Source: DAOVXM01 sp963746255
GTDB lineage: Bacteria > Chloroflexota > Anaerolineae > Anaerolineales > UBA4823
DNA length: 64,000 nucleotides
Reading direction: 5' to 3'
Assembly (NCBI GenBank): GCA_963746255.1
Contig: CAVVAJ010000001.1
Coordinates: 1,038,626-1,102,625, forward strand
Shown: piece after piece, positions 36,360-45,718 of the stretch
Layout: every line of letters starts with the position of its first letter
Numbering within the stretch: the stretch's first letter is position 1
The notes under the pieces: model-generated
What the model saw: only the letters and a program-made list of their open reading frames with translations
Database searches by the model: none
Told to the model about the DNA's origin: nothing
Program-made: the position numbers and the translations under genes

Positions 36360-36477
36360 TGCTTTGTCAAGGAGAAAAGTTTCACTCGCTAACCGAGTTA
36401 ATTCCCCCTTGACAAAGCTTAAAGTGTTCCATCTACACTCTATGCATACTAAACAATCAAATTTGACGGAATACTAG
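36356..36477 (-). repeat. MITE-like element, copy 3 (inverted)
   Basis: In reverse orientation to the other two copies. It has CTAG at both ends (36356-36359 and 36474-36477). The plus strand reads CTAGTGCTTTGTCAAGG at the left and ends TTTGACGGAATACTAG. It is the clearest copy for defining the element's termini, about 122 bp including both CTAG. Confidence 0.82.
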
Positions 36478-36582
36478 AAATCCAACGAGTAAGGCATGAT
36501 TGGCGAGCCAAGCTTACACAGCTTATGAATGTATCATCATGCTCATTGAATCAAATTTACCGTCGCAATATTGAGGTTCAGC

Positions 36583-37128
36583 ATGTCGCTTAATTCTTCC
36601 CCGAAATCAGCTCGTGAAAAACGGCGTGCGAAACGGGCTGCCCAAAAACGAAACCAAAGCATCGCCATAGCTGCGGTAGTCATTATCGTTCTAGCTATTT
36701 CAGCGTTTGTAATTTATAACCAGTTTTCCGCGGGCCAGGCGACTACGAGCAGTGATGCGGTTTCGATACCAGAGGGAGTTGATACCATCACAACCTCTTC
36801 AGGCCTGCAGTACCAGGATCTGGTAGTTGGCGAAGGTCAAGCGGCAAAAGCAGGCGATATCGTCGTCGTACACTATACCGGCTGGTTGACCGATAACACC
36901 AAATTCGATTCATCGCTCGATCGCGGGACCCCATTCACCTTTCCCCTGGGTGCTGGCCGGGTCATCAAAGGTTGGGACGAAGGTGTCGCAGGTATGCAGC
37001 CCGGCGGCGTGCGCCGTTTGGTCATCCCAGCTGAGTTGGGCTATGGTGAGCGCGGTTCCGGGGAGGTGATAAAACCCGGGGATACGCTAATTTTTGAAGT
37101 TGAATTGCTCGAAATCCAATCTCCTTGA
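36583..37128 (+). CDS. FKBP-type peptidyl-prolyl cis-trans isomerase, membrane-anchored
   Basis: A 181-residue protein. A basic N-tail (REKRRAKRAAQKRNQ) precedes one signal-anchor helix (SIAIAAVVIIVLAISAFVIY). An FKBP domain follows with all key elements: VVHYTGWLTDNTKFDSSLDR, TFPLGAGRVIKGWDEGVAGM, RRLVIPAELGYGERG and DTLIFEVELL. The active-site Tyr, Phe, Trp and Tyr residues are retained. It helps fold proteins outside the membrane. GAGG (TTGAGGTTCAGC) lies before ATG 36583. It is followed by a terminator and is convergent with glyA-gcvT. Confidence 0.95.
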   Translation: MSLNSSPKSAREKRRAKRAAQKRNQSIAIAAVVIIVLAISAFVIYNQFSAGQATTSSDAVSIPEGVDTITTSSGLQYQDLVVGEGQAAKAGDIVVVHYTGWLTDNTKFDSSLDRGTPFTFPLGAGRVIKGWDEGVAGMQPGGVRRLVIPAELGYGERGSGEVIKPGDTLIFEVELLEIQSP

Positions 37129-37153
37129 GATGGATCATAAACATAAACAATAA

Positions 37154-37182
37154 TGGTCTGGCGATCGTGCCAGATCATTTTT
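37154..37182 (+). terminator. Rho-independent terminator after the FKBP gene
   Basis: TGGTCTGGC pairs with GCCAGATCA (one G-T pair) over GATCGT, followed by TTTTTG. Confidence 0.75.
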
Positions 37183-37187
37183 GTCTT

Positions 37188-40100
37188 CTATGGGAACCTT
37201 CGAATTACCGCCGCCTGGGTCGGAACGATCCCCCGGTCTCCCAGTTCTAGTTCTGCGGGCGCCTTGCCGGCTTTCGCTGGCGCGCTCTGGATGATGAACA
37301 GCGGGGTATCGACCGCCCCATATTTTAGATCTACAAAAGCTTGACCCAGCAGGAAACCCTCAACATCTGCTGCACAGCTCGTGACCCACCCTACTACCTT
37401 GCCACGCTTATCCAAAATCGGATCTCCTGGATGGGCCATCCGGACGCCTTTCTCATTGAAACGGAAGCGTACTACCACACCAGAGCGCGACCTCTCGCTT
37501 GCGAGGTAGGCATCGCGACCGATAAACCACGGTTTGTAAGTTTTTACGTAGCTGCCAAAACCAGCGTCATTCACACCCAGGTCGCTGTGCCCCCGCTTCC
37601 CAGAACCAAGTCCCATCTCGTGTCCGTAGAGGGGTAAACCAGCCTCGGTGCGCAGTGAGTCGCGTGCTCCTAATCCCACCGGTTTAAGCCCTACGATCTG
37701 CCCGACATTCAGCAGACTCTCAAACAATTCTGCAGCCCGGTCTGGGTGAACGAACAGTTCAAATGCCATTTTCTCTCCGGTATAACCTGTTCGCGAGACA
37801 ATCAAATCGAAATCACCCACGACCGCATCACAGAGCTCAGTGCGCTTCAACTTCATGATGCGCTGTTTGTTTTCAGCATCTACCCCCAATGCCAATAAGA
37901 TATCCCGCGACTTTGGACCTTGCAGGGCGATATCCACACGCATATCCTCCCCCGCTTCTTCATCCCGCAAGTTGCGCAGGATGACACCTCTGCCATATGC
38001 CTGCGCCCAAGGCCGTTTGCCATCCACTTTGACCTTCCCCTCACGTACGGCATTCAACCACGCCCAATCTTTATCATCATTGGATGCATTCACTACGACC
38101 AAGTACTTCTCCGGGCTCCGGCGGTAGACTAATGTGTCATCAATCACGCTGGCGTCAGGAGCCAGGAAATGAGTATAGCAAGATTCACCTGACAGCAGCC
38201 CGGCGATATCATTCCCGCAAACGCTATCTAAGAAGGCGGCCGCTTCAGGTCCTTCTGCCTGGTAAACCCCCATATGAGCGACATCAAATAAACCAGCTGC
38301 CTGGCGGGTCGCTTGGTGTTCATCCATAATTGAACTGTACTGGACCGGCATTTCCCAACCGGCAAAGGGCACGATCCTGGCTCCTAACCGCTGATGTATT
38401 TCGTACAACGGCGTATGCTTCAGCTCAGGCTGCTCGGGTTCAGTCCAAGTAAAATCCGCCAGTGCTTTGCCCGTGCCTTCTGGCATACCGATAAAATAAG
38501 GTTTCGCCGAACCGCGTGAAGGACTCAAAACAGGTTCATCCGCACAGCTTTTCTGGACTGGATCAACACTCGAAACTTTCACAACCACTGGACCGGGGAG
38601 TTTCTTGAGCAAGTCGGAATCGAATTTAATATACCCATCGCTCAGCTCGCGCAGCCAGTTGGCAGCTAGGGCAGCACTCCAAGTTGGTACGCTCAGCCGG
38701 AATTCTACGCTGCTCAGGCAGGTCAACGTACCCTCTACCGTGCCTACCGTGGTATGCAGGCAGGTCGGTGCGCTCTCACCCGCTGTCAAACTTGCTAGGT
38801 CACAGCTCACGGCGTAGTCGAGGAACTGGCGGATCTGTTCACCATACAGGTTAAAAGCCACCCAGCCATCTATGCCATCCGGTTTCTCATCGTGGTAGTA
38901 GAAATGGGGATAGCCATGCCGACCGGGTTCAAAATCAATACCTGCGGCCCCAGCCATTTCGCGTACACTGATTTTGGCGGTCTCCAAGACGCTGTAACCC
39001 ACTTTCGCCCGGCGCAGCATCCCCCGCCGTCCCTGCAGAGAATACGGTTCCGTGGACCGCAGGAGGTCAGCGATGATGTCGGCAAGCTGAACCATATGCG
39101 ATTCGTTTAAGCCACGCTGTGTAACCCAGGGCGTACCCATCCGTATCCCAGACGGGTCTAGAGCCGACCGGTCGCCTGGAATCGTGTTGCGGTTGACTAC
39201 GATGCCGGCTAGGTCTAAGATCCGGGCAGCCTGGTCGCCTGATAATGTGGTGCCATCCGCTCCAATCACTGTGCTGCAGTCTAGGTTCATTAAGTGCGTA
39301 TTGGTGCCGCCAAACGGGATCTGGAAACCGAGCTCTTGGAAGCGCTGGGTGAATACTGCGCAGTTGTGGACGACTTGTTCCTGCAGTTTGCGGAATTGAT
39401 CGCTCTGGGCAAGTTTGAAAGCGAGCGCCATCGCGGGGAATACATTGACATGCGGTCCACCCTGCTCTCCAGGGAAAACTGCCCGGTCAATCTTACGCGC
39501 TATGAGTTGATTCGTCGTCAGGATGCAAGCACCGCGCGGTCCGCATAGCGATTTGTGAGTCGTGAATGTGATCACGTCGGCGTAACCCACCGGCGAAGGG
39601 TAAACACCTGCAGCCACCAAACCCGCCACATGAGCGATGTCGGCAAAGAGGTATGCGCCGACTGCATCTGCAATCGCTCGGAAGCGTGCCCAATCCACAG
39701 ACCAAGGATACGAGGAGTAGCCAGCGATGATGAATTTGGGGCTATTTTGGCGTGCCAGTAATTCGACGGCATCGTAATCGATCTGCTGCGTATCGGGATC
39801 GACCGTGTAATGAATCGCGTTGTAATATTTTCCCGAGCGGTTGACCGGTGAACCGTGCGATAGGTGCCCGCCATGGAGCAGATCCATCCCCATGATCGTA
39901 TCACCCGGATTAACCAGCGCATGGTAAACAGCGTTATTAGCAGGGCCGCCTGAGAGCGCTTGAACATTCACAAACAAATCATCTGCCTTTACGCCATTCG
40001 CGGTAAATGCCTCTGCGCATCGCCGGCGCGCTAACGCTTCGGCGATATCTGCATACTCAACACCCTTGTAGTAGCGCGGGTCGGAATAACGGCGGAAATG

Positions 40101-40346
40101 TGCCAGCCGCATTTCGTAATCGAGTATCTGGTTTTCAGTCATCTGGCGGGATTCCTCGTCAGGATACCCTTCGGCATATATATTTTGAAAAGCGCTGCTC
40201 AAAGCTTCCCGGATCGCTAACGGTGCAGTGCTTTCACTCGGGATCAGAATAAGTTTGCGGAACTGTCGTTCGGCTTCAATCTGACCCAGTTCGAAGATGG
40301 CAGGGTCAAGGTCAGCGAGCGAACCCCGGAACAGGTAATCGGACAT
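37188..40346 (-). CDS. Fused serine hydroxymethyltransferase / glycine cleavage T protein (GlyA-GcvT)
   Basis: A single 1052-residue protein. Residues 1-440 are a complete SHMT: LIPSESTAPLAIREALSSAF, the GYPDE loop, and the PLP lysine K265 in TFTTHKSLCGPRG. Residues 642-1052 are a complete aminomethyltransferase: LKHTPLYEIHQRLGARIVPFAGWEMP, FDVAHMGVY, LQGPKSRDILLALG, SRTGYTGE and a C-terminal barrel. Residues about 441-641 form a 200-residue connector that I cannot assign. It contains a possible duplicated GcvT-like beta-barrel segment. The enzyme would make methylene-H4folate from glycine (with GcvPA/PB/H) and add it to a second glycine to give serine, or run in reverse. AGGAGC precedes the ATG. 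Confidence 0.94.
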   Translation of the reverse strand: MSDYLFRGSLADLDPAIFELGQIEAERQFRKLILIPSESTAPLAIREALSSAFQNIYAEGYPDEESRQMTENQILDYEMRLAHFRRYSDPRYYKGVEYADIAEALARRRCAEAFTANGVKADDLFVNVQALSGGPANNAVYHALVNPGDTIMGMDLLHGGHLSHGSPVNRSGKYYNAIHYTVDPDTQQIDYDAVELLARQNSPKFIIAGYSSYPWSVDWARFRAIADAVGAYLFADIAHVAGLVAAGVYPSPVGYADVITFTTHKSLCGPRGACILTTNQLIARKIDRAVFPGEQGGPHVNVFPAMALAFKLAQSDQFRKLQEQVVHNCAVFTQRFQELGFQIPFGGTNTHLMNLDCSTVIGADGTTLSGDQAARILDLAGIVVNRNTIPGDRSALDPSGIRMGTPWVTQRGLNESHMVQLADIIADLLRSTEPYSLQGRRGMLRRAKVGYSVLETAKISVREMAGAAGIDFEPGRHGYPHFYYHDEKPDGIDGWVAFNLYGEQIRQFLDYAVSCDLASLTAGESAPTCLHTTVGTVEGTLTCLSSVEFRLSVPTWSAALAANWLRELSDGYIKFDSDLLKKLPGPVVVKVSSVDPVQKSCADEPVLSPSRGSAKPYFIGMPEGTGKALADFTWTEPEQPELKHTPLYEIHQRLGARIVPFAGWEMPVQYSSIMDEHQATRQAAGLFDVAHMGVYQAEGPEAAAFLDSVCGNDIAGLLSGESCYTHFLAPDASVIDDTLVYRRSPEKYLVVVNASNDDKDWAWLNAVREGKVKVDGKRPWAQAYGRGVILRNLRDEEAGEDMRVDIALQGPKSRDILLALGVDAENKQRIMKLKRTELCDAVVGDFDLIVSRTGYTGEKMAFELFVHPDRAAELFESLLNVGQIVGLKPVGLGARDSLRTEAGLPLYGHEMGLGSGKRGHSDLGVNDAGFGSYVKTYKPWFIGRDAYLASERSRSGVVVRFRFNEKGVRMAHPGDPILDKRGKVVGWVTSCAADVEGFLLGQAFVDLKYGAVDTPLFIIQSAPAKAGKAPAELELGDRGIVPTQAAVIRRFP

Positions 40347-40455
40347 GTATAGCTCCTATAAGTTAATGGATTTAGTGGATTAATATGAACGTATGTGTTC
40401 ACATGCATATCGTGGCGCGATTTTTAGATCGTGAAATTTTTTTAGTTTTACCTGT

Positions 40456-40484
40456 ATTGTAGTATCACGATCACAGTGGGTCAA
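40456..40484 (-). promoter_or_regulatory. Promoter of glyA-gcvT
   Basis: On the minus strand, TTGACC (40484-40479), 17-bp spacer, TACAAT (40461-40456). It implies a leader of roughly 100 nt before ATG 40346. The leader holds small hairpins (TGAACACATACGTTCA) but no glycine-riboswitch core. Confidence 0.65.
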
Positions 40485-40615
40485 GTAATCCACAGATCCA
40501 AGGCAGATTACGGGGAACACAGTTACGACGTAATCGGTCACTCTTTCTGGAGATAAAATCCACTGGCACAAGGTTCTATTAATGGTATGAAAGCAAGGTG
40601 AATAGGAAATAACAC

Positions 40616-40665
40616 TTGACTTATTGTAAAGTTTCCTTTACAATACATGTAAAGCTAACTTTACA
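40616..40665 (+). promoter_or_regulatory. Promoter with two operator dyads (TGTAAAG-N4-CTTTACA type)
   Basis: TTGACT (40616-40621), 17-bp spacer, TACAAT (40639-40644). Two 18-bp palindromes, TGTAAAGTTTCCTTTACA (40625-40642) and TGTAAAGCTAACTTTACA (40648-40665), are 23 bp apart centre to centre. The first covers the spacer and -10 box, the second the start of transcription. The operon's own XRE regulator is the likely ligand. Confidence 0.8.
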
Positions 40666-40682
40666 TTCCTTGGAGGTATATG

Positions 40683-41246
40683 ATGAACAATTTAGATAAG
40701 AACCCGAAAAGATTGCCGCCCCGCCAATATGGCCTGGTTGTGTTGGTAAGCCTTCTAGTCGCAGGATTGCTCAGTCAATGGTTGTTAGGAGATTGGGTTT
40801 TTGGGGCGGTCATCGCCCTGCTGCTCTCATTCAGTTGGGGTCTACTGAAGGGGTATCTCGTGATCCCAATGAAGTACCCAGCCCATATCATCCGGCTGAT
40901 CATGATTGCAGTACTTATATTCATCATCGCTACAATATCTGCTGTCGCGCTGATCAATCAAGGGTTGACTGAGCCATATACACTGCTGGTCGCTGTTTTC
41001 CCAGGTCTGGCTAGCCTGTTCTTAACTTATGCCATCGCCCGAGCGATCGCCAGCTTGGATGAACTGCAGCGGCGGATTCAGTTAGAAGCCCTCGCCATCG
41101 CGTTTGGTTGGAGCTTAGTATGTGTTTATGCAATCGGAATATACATCATGGCTGGTATGGATCAGCCACGCTGGATCTATTTACTTCCTATGATGGTTTT
41201 TGGCTGGTTGGCTGGCAAACTGTGGACAATGTGGAAATATAGATGA
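40683..41246 (+). CDS. Membrane protein co-encoded with an XRE regulator
   Basis: A 187-residue protein with about five to six predicted helices (YGLVVLVSLLVAGLLSQWLL; FIIATISAVALINQG; LYVCVYAIGIYIMAG-like near the end). It carries the soluble motif ASLDELQRRIQLEALAIAFG, which is common in small membrane proteins paired with YozG-type XRE regulators. GGAGG sits 6 bases before ATG 40683; the ATG at 40680 is too close. It overlaps the regulator gene by 4 bases (ATGA). Function unknown. Confidence 0.8.
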   Translation: MNNLDKNPKRLPPRQYGLVVLVSLLVAGLLSQWLLGDWVFGAVIALLLSFSWGLLKGYLVIPMKYPAHIIRLIMIAVLIFIIATISAVALINQGLTEPYTLLVAVFPGLASLFLTYAIARAIASLDELQRRIQLEALAIAFGWSLVCVYAIGIYIMAGMDQPRWIYLLPMMVFGWLAGKLWTMWKYR

Positions 41247-41437
41247 AAAACAAGCTGCGCCTCTTGCGAGCTGAACGTCGCTGGTCACAGGCTATGTTAG
41301 CAGAAATGGCTAATGTATCCCGCCAAACGATCAATGCAATCGAGACCGAGAAATATGATCCAAGTCTGCCGCTCGCTTTCAAACTGTCGGCTCTCTTCGG
41401 GATTACGATCGAAGATATATTCGAACCCGAACGGTGA
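41243..41437 (+). CDS. Small XRE-family transcriptional regulator (YozG-like)
   Basis: A 64-residue protein that is essentially one Cro/C1 helix-turn-helix: KNKLRLLRAERRWSQAMLAEMANVSRQTINAIETEKYDPSL, with the recognition helix at SRQTINAIE, and an end FGITIEDIFEPE typical of this subgroup. It overlaps the membrane-protein gene by ATGA. It probably binds the two TGTAAAG dyads upstream of the operon as a dimer and represses its own promoter. That is inference from position and from the family's palindromic sites. Confidence 0.92.
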   Translation: MKNKLRLLRAERRWSQAMLAEMANVSRQTINAIETEKYDPSLPLAFKLSALFGITIEDIFEPER

Positions 41438-41530
41438 CCCGCTACAATCTCCAACTCCGACATTTGTTGTACTCCCCGAACCAACCGTTGGTACAATTGC
41501 AGGTAATTTCACACCATTGGGAGCACAAGC

Positions 41531-44105
41531 ATGCAATTCGAATTAAATGGCAGCCCTGTTGAGTATGATGGCGATGTTGAGCTACCCCTGTTAACATATC
41601 TACGGGAAATCGCAGGCATAAAATCCCCAAAGAATGGCTGCGCACCCCAAGCTGCTTGTGGGGCTTGTACGGTTGATCTGAATGGGAAAGCGGTCTTATC
41701 CTGCGTTATCCCGATGAGGAAAGTATCCGGTGGGACTGTCACGACTATTGAAGGGTTGGACGGCTATCGACAGCAAGTTTTCGCCAACGCATTTGCGGAA
41801 AAAGGCGGCTTGCAATGCGGGTTCTGCATCCCCGGTATCGTTATACGGGCAAATTCGCTGATCAACGCAAATTCGACTCCCTCTCGGAAGGAAATCGAGC
41901 AGGCATTAACCCCCAACCTATGCCGCTGCACCGGTTATAAGAAAATCATCGACTCGGTTTTGTATGCAGCAGAGGCGTTCCGCAGTGAGGAGCAAATATC
42001 TCCCCCGACGAGCCCTGGAAATGTCGGAGCACGCCAGAGCAAGTACCAAGCCCAAGAACTCGTCCTAGGCCAGCACCAGTATATCGATGATATCGAAATC
42101 GCCGGCATGCTGTTCGGGGCTCTCAAGTTCAGCGATCACCCGCGCGCCGTGGTCCGAACAATAGACATATCCGCCGCAGAGCAAATCGAGGGTGTGATCA
42201 AGGTCTTCACCGCTGAGGATATCCCTGGTGAACGTTTCGTCGGCTTGATCCGCAGCGATTGGCCGCTGCTGGTTGCCGAAGGTGAAATCACGCGCTATGT
42301 AGGAGATGTACTTGTCGCAGTTGCAGCAGAGTCAGATGAGATCGCCCGGCAAGCCGTTGACGCGATCGTAATTGATTATGAAGTTCTACCTCCGGTAACA
42401 GATGTCCTGCAAGCCATGGCACCGGATTCCCCTCCAATCCATGCAGACGGTAACATCCTATCTCGAACATATATCCAGCGTGGGGACTTGGTTGACGCCC
42501 AGCAGAAGTCCGCCTACGTTGCTAAAGAAAAGTTTGAGACGCAACGCATTGAACATGGGTTCATGGAACCCGAAGCGGCAATCGCCTATCCGGTTGAAGA
42601 TTCCATCGTTGTGCTTTCTCAAGGACAGGGGATATATGAGGACCAGGCCCAAATCGCAGCCCTGCTCGGCAAAGGTATTAATCAAGTGCGTGTCATCCTG
42701 GTCCCAAATGGCGGTGGCTTCGGCGGTAAAGAAGATCTATCTGTGCAAGGGCACGCAGCCTTGATGGCGGATGTCCTGCAGATACCGGTAAAAGTCCGCC
42801 TGACCCGCGACGAGTTCGATCTTAATGCACCCCAAGCGGCACCCGATGTGGTTGGATTACGCTGTCGGCTGTGATAGCGTGGGCAAATTGACCTATGTCA
42901 CTGCACGGATACTTGGGGATACCGGTGCGTATGCTTCGGTCGGTATGAAAGTCCTCGAACGGGCTGCCGGGCATGCCACAGGTGCCTACCACGTCCCGGC
43001 CGCAGATATCGAGGCGCTGGCAATTTACACCAACAATATCCCAAGCGGAGCTATGCGCGGTTTTGGCGTAAACCAAACCGCATTTGCAATCGAATCCTGC
43101 ATCGACGACTTGTGCGAGCAAGGTGGTTTTGACCGCTGGCAGTTTCGCTATGATAATGCGTTGGATATCGGTGGGTTCACAGCAACGGGACAGGTTATTG
43201 AACATGGTGCGGGGCTCAAGCAAACCCTGCTGGCCGTCAAAGCACAATACGATTCCGCCCTTTATGCCGGCCTGGCTTGTGGAATCAAGAACACTGGGAT
43301 CGGCAATGGTATACCTGATACGGCTTCAGCCCGCATCAGGATTGTTAATGAGCAGGAAGTCATCGTAGATCACGGCTGGACCGAAATGGGCCAGGGTGTC
43401 AACACGATCGCTGTCCAAATTGTGTGCCAGGAAACCGGAATTGATCCGAGCGTCATCATTGTTATGGTAGATACCGCTGCCCAACAGCACACTGGCATGA
43501 CGACGGCTTCAAGAGCCACTTCACTCGTTGGGAATGCCCTTATCGATGCCTGCCAGCAGTTAAAAGCAGATCTCAAGAGCCATTCACTCGCTGAACTGGC
43601 TGACAAACAGTACCAGGGTCAATGGACGGTGGATTGGACTACCAAACCAGGCGTTCAGGAAAGCGAAGTAATCACACACTATTCTTACAGCTACGCCACC
43701 CAGCTTGTCATCCTGGATGAGGGTGGGCAAGTGCAGAAAATTGTCGCCGCCCATGATGCCGGAAAAGTGATCAACCCCACCCTTTTTGATGGTCAGATCG
43801 AAGGATCCTTGCACATGGGGTTGGGTTATGCCATCAGCGAAGACATGCCGATGGAAGATGGGCGCCCGTTATCCACCCGTTTACGCAAGATGGGCATCCT
43901 GCGGGCAAAGGAGATGCCAGAAGTTGAAGTGATCGCAGTGGAAGTGCCAGATAAATACGGGCCTTACGGCGCTAAAGGAGTTGGTGAGATCGGTCTAGTG
44001 CCTACCGCGGCGGCTGTAGCTAACGCTCTATACCAATTCGACGGTGTCCGTCGCACCAAACTGCCGATGAAAATGCCCGAGAAGATCGAGATAGAACGCA
44101 AGTAA
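41531..44105 (+). pseudogene. Molybdenum hydroxylase (xanthine dehydrogenase-type), one +1 frameshift
   Basis: A single polypeptide joining the 2Fe-2S part and the molybdopterin part. The first [2Fe-2S] Cys set is NGCAPQAACGACTVDLNG (near residue 36), the second QCGFCIPG...LCRCTGYKKI (near 98-137). The Mo-domain starts near residue 180 and has GGGFGGKEDLSVQGHAALMA. At 42874 the frame stops. The continuation in the +1 frame begins LMHPKRHPMWLDYAVG. Deleting one T of GAGTTCGATC gives E-S-I-L-M-H-P-K, as in relatives. GAMRGFGVNQTAFAIE, GWTEMGQGVNTIAVQI and GAKGVGEIGLVPTAAAVANA complete the active-site set. It resembles selenium-dependent xanthine dehydrogenases that lack an FAD domain. Confidence 0.87.
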
Positions 44106-45028
44106 TCCAATTGCTCAATCGTAGTATTGGTATCTGATATCTATTCCATCCCATCTATCAATCGCTCTGTATGTGATGCCACGATGGCATGAATTGCCTC
44201 TCATGAACTTATTTATCGAATAATATTAAACCTTGACCACTCAACATTTAAAACTCTGTCAGGAAACTCTTCGTAATATCAATACACGGTAGTATGCTGA
44301 GCAGCAATATTGCGATGGGCTATCAACTTATGTTAATATATGATTCTAAGACACTCTTGGTTACCATCGCTCGTCTGCCATCATAGATAAACATTCTCTT
44401 CTTCGTCTCTGGCCATAACCGGCTGGACTGCAGTCTCGGCATAAGCAACGCTAATTACTGGTTACTAATCCTGCGCAAATTGGCTGAGTATAACAAGCAA
44501 GTTGACCTGACTTAATTGACCAGAGTTATCAATTAATTCAGTTGCTACTAACCGATAAGATGTCGATTATCGGCATCGATAGTGATGGACGTTGTCCCGC
44601 TCCAAGCCAGAAAATCGATTGTTTCGACAACCCAGCATCCGACGGGGAATTAATGTTGGCTTCTCGGCTACACCACGCCTGAAGCACTTCCTGTCACGGT
44701 CTATATATTTGAGCAGTATCACTCCCTGGAAAAATTCCCAATAGTTTTTTACTCCTTAGTTCAAATAGGTAGGGTACGATCAGCGTATCCTGTGATCACC
44801 GATCTCAGGCCCAAACTTAGATTTCCGGGATTGATCACCAGGGAAATGGCGAGATCATCAAGCGTACCGAACAGCCCAAGCTAACGATGTACCTAGTCCA
44901 TCGATGTTAATATTAGCTAATATTAGTCGTGTATGATCCGGCTGAAAGAACTACACCAACCCCAGGGCTCCAGCAAGTACACTGCGGAGTAAACCAATAA
45001 CGAAAGCGATTTTCGTTTTCTAAAGTCT
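44106..45028. other. Gene-poor stretch, nothing recognised
   Basis: About 920 bases of AT-richer sequence after the molybdenum hydroxylase. All frames are interrupted by frequent stops. No hairpin with T-tract, tRNA or repeat was recognised. Confidence 0.5.
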
Positions 45029-45718
45029 TTACCTCCGTCTTCGAGCAACACTAATATAGTAAAGCAGCTGCAGAATTGAAGTAATCGCAGCTGCCAAGTA
45101 GGTCATTGCTGCAGCTCGCAAGACAGCTTTGGATCCAACAGCATCCTGTTCTGCTTGCATTAATCCTGCCTCGGTCAGCATCTGCAAACCTCGGCGGCTA
45201 GCATCAATTTCAATTGGTAGAGTTAGAACCGAGAAAACCACCATGATTGCGAAAAATATGATGCCAATGTACAGCAATCCAGTCATGTTGAACCACAAAC
45301 CCAACAAGATCGCAATATAAGAGATCGTGGGGCTGAACTGCAGTGCAGGAACTAGAAATCCACACGCTTTAATCAGGACGGAACCACTCTGGTACTGTTG
45401 CACATGTCCCAATTCATGAGCAGTTACGGCCATCGCAGATATCGATTTCCTCCTGGCAGTATCATCAGAAAGCCGAATTACATTTGCCCTGGGATCAAAA
45501 TGATCGCTCATCTTACCCGCCACCCGCTCAACACGAATAGGCTGCAGTGAAGTCCTATCAAAGAGCGCCTTGGCGACATGTACTCCAGCCAATCCAGAAC
45601 TATTGGCTACCTTACTCCATTTAGCAAACGTAGAGCGTAGATAAAGTTGAACACCCAAAGAGATCAATAATGTGGGGACAAATACAAGCCAGAAATAAAC
45701 AGGATCTATATAAAACAT
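45029..45718 (-). CDS. YugP-type membrane zinc metallopeptidase
   Basis: A 229-residue protein of the neutral zinc metallopeptidase family. After an N-terminal helix (FWLVFVPTLLISLGVQLYL) it carries the zinc-binding H-E-x-x-H in VTAHELGHVQQYQSG, preceded by the family segment HFDPRANVIRLSDD. Two further hydrophobic spans follow, and LPIEIDASRRGLQMLTEAGL supplies the later conserved part. A substrate in membrane proteostasis is likely but unproven. AGGAGG (CCTCCTTA on the plus strand) stands before the ATG. It is flanked by gene-poor regions on both sides. Confidence 0.93.
   Translation of the reverse strand: MFYIDPVYFWLVFVPTLLISLGVQLYLRSTFAKWSKVANSSGLAGVHVAKALFDRTSLQPIRVERVAGKMSDHFDPRANVIRLSDDTARRKSISAMAVTAHELGHVQQYQSGSVLIKACGFLVPALQFSPTISYIAILLGLWFNMTGLLYIGIIFFAIMVVFSVLTLPIEIDASRRGLQMLTEAGLMQAEQDAVGSKAVLRAAAMTYLAAAITSILQLLYYISVARRRR

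Noticed and set aside
40620..40670. The two TGTAAAG repeats as a CRISPR or direct-repeat array
   Set aside because: They are palindromic operator-sized sites overlapping a promoter, only two copies, with no spacers.
32311..42874. Programmed +1 frameshifting as explanation for the split genes
   Set aside because: The shift sites share no slippery sequence or stop-codon context, and relatives of these families are not recoded; single-base insertion is simpler.
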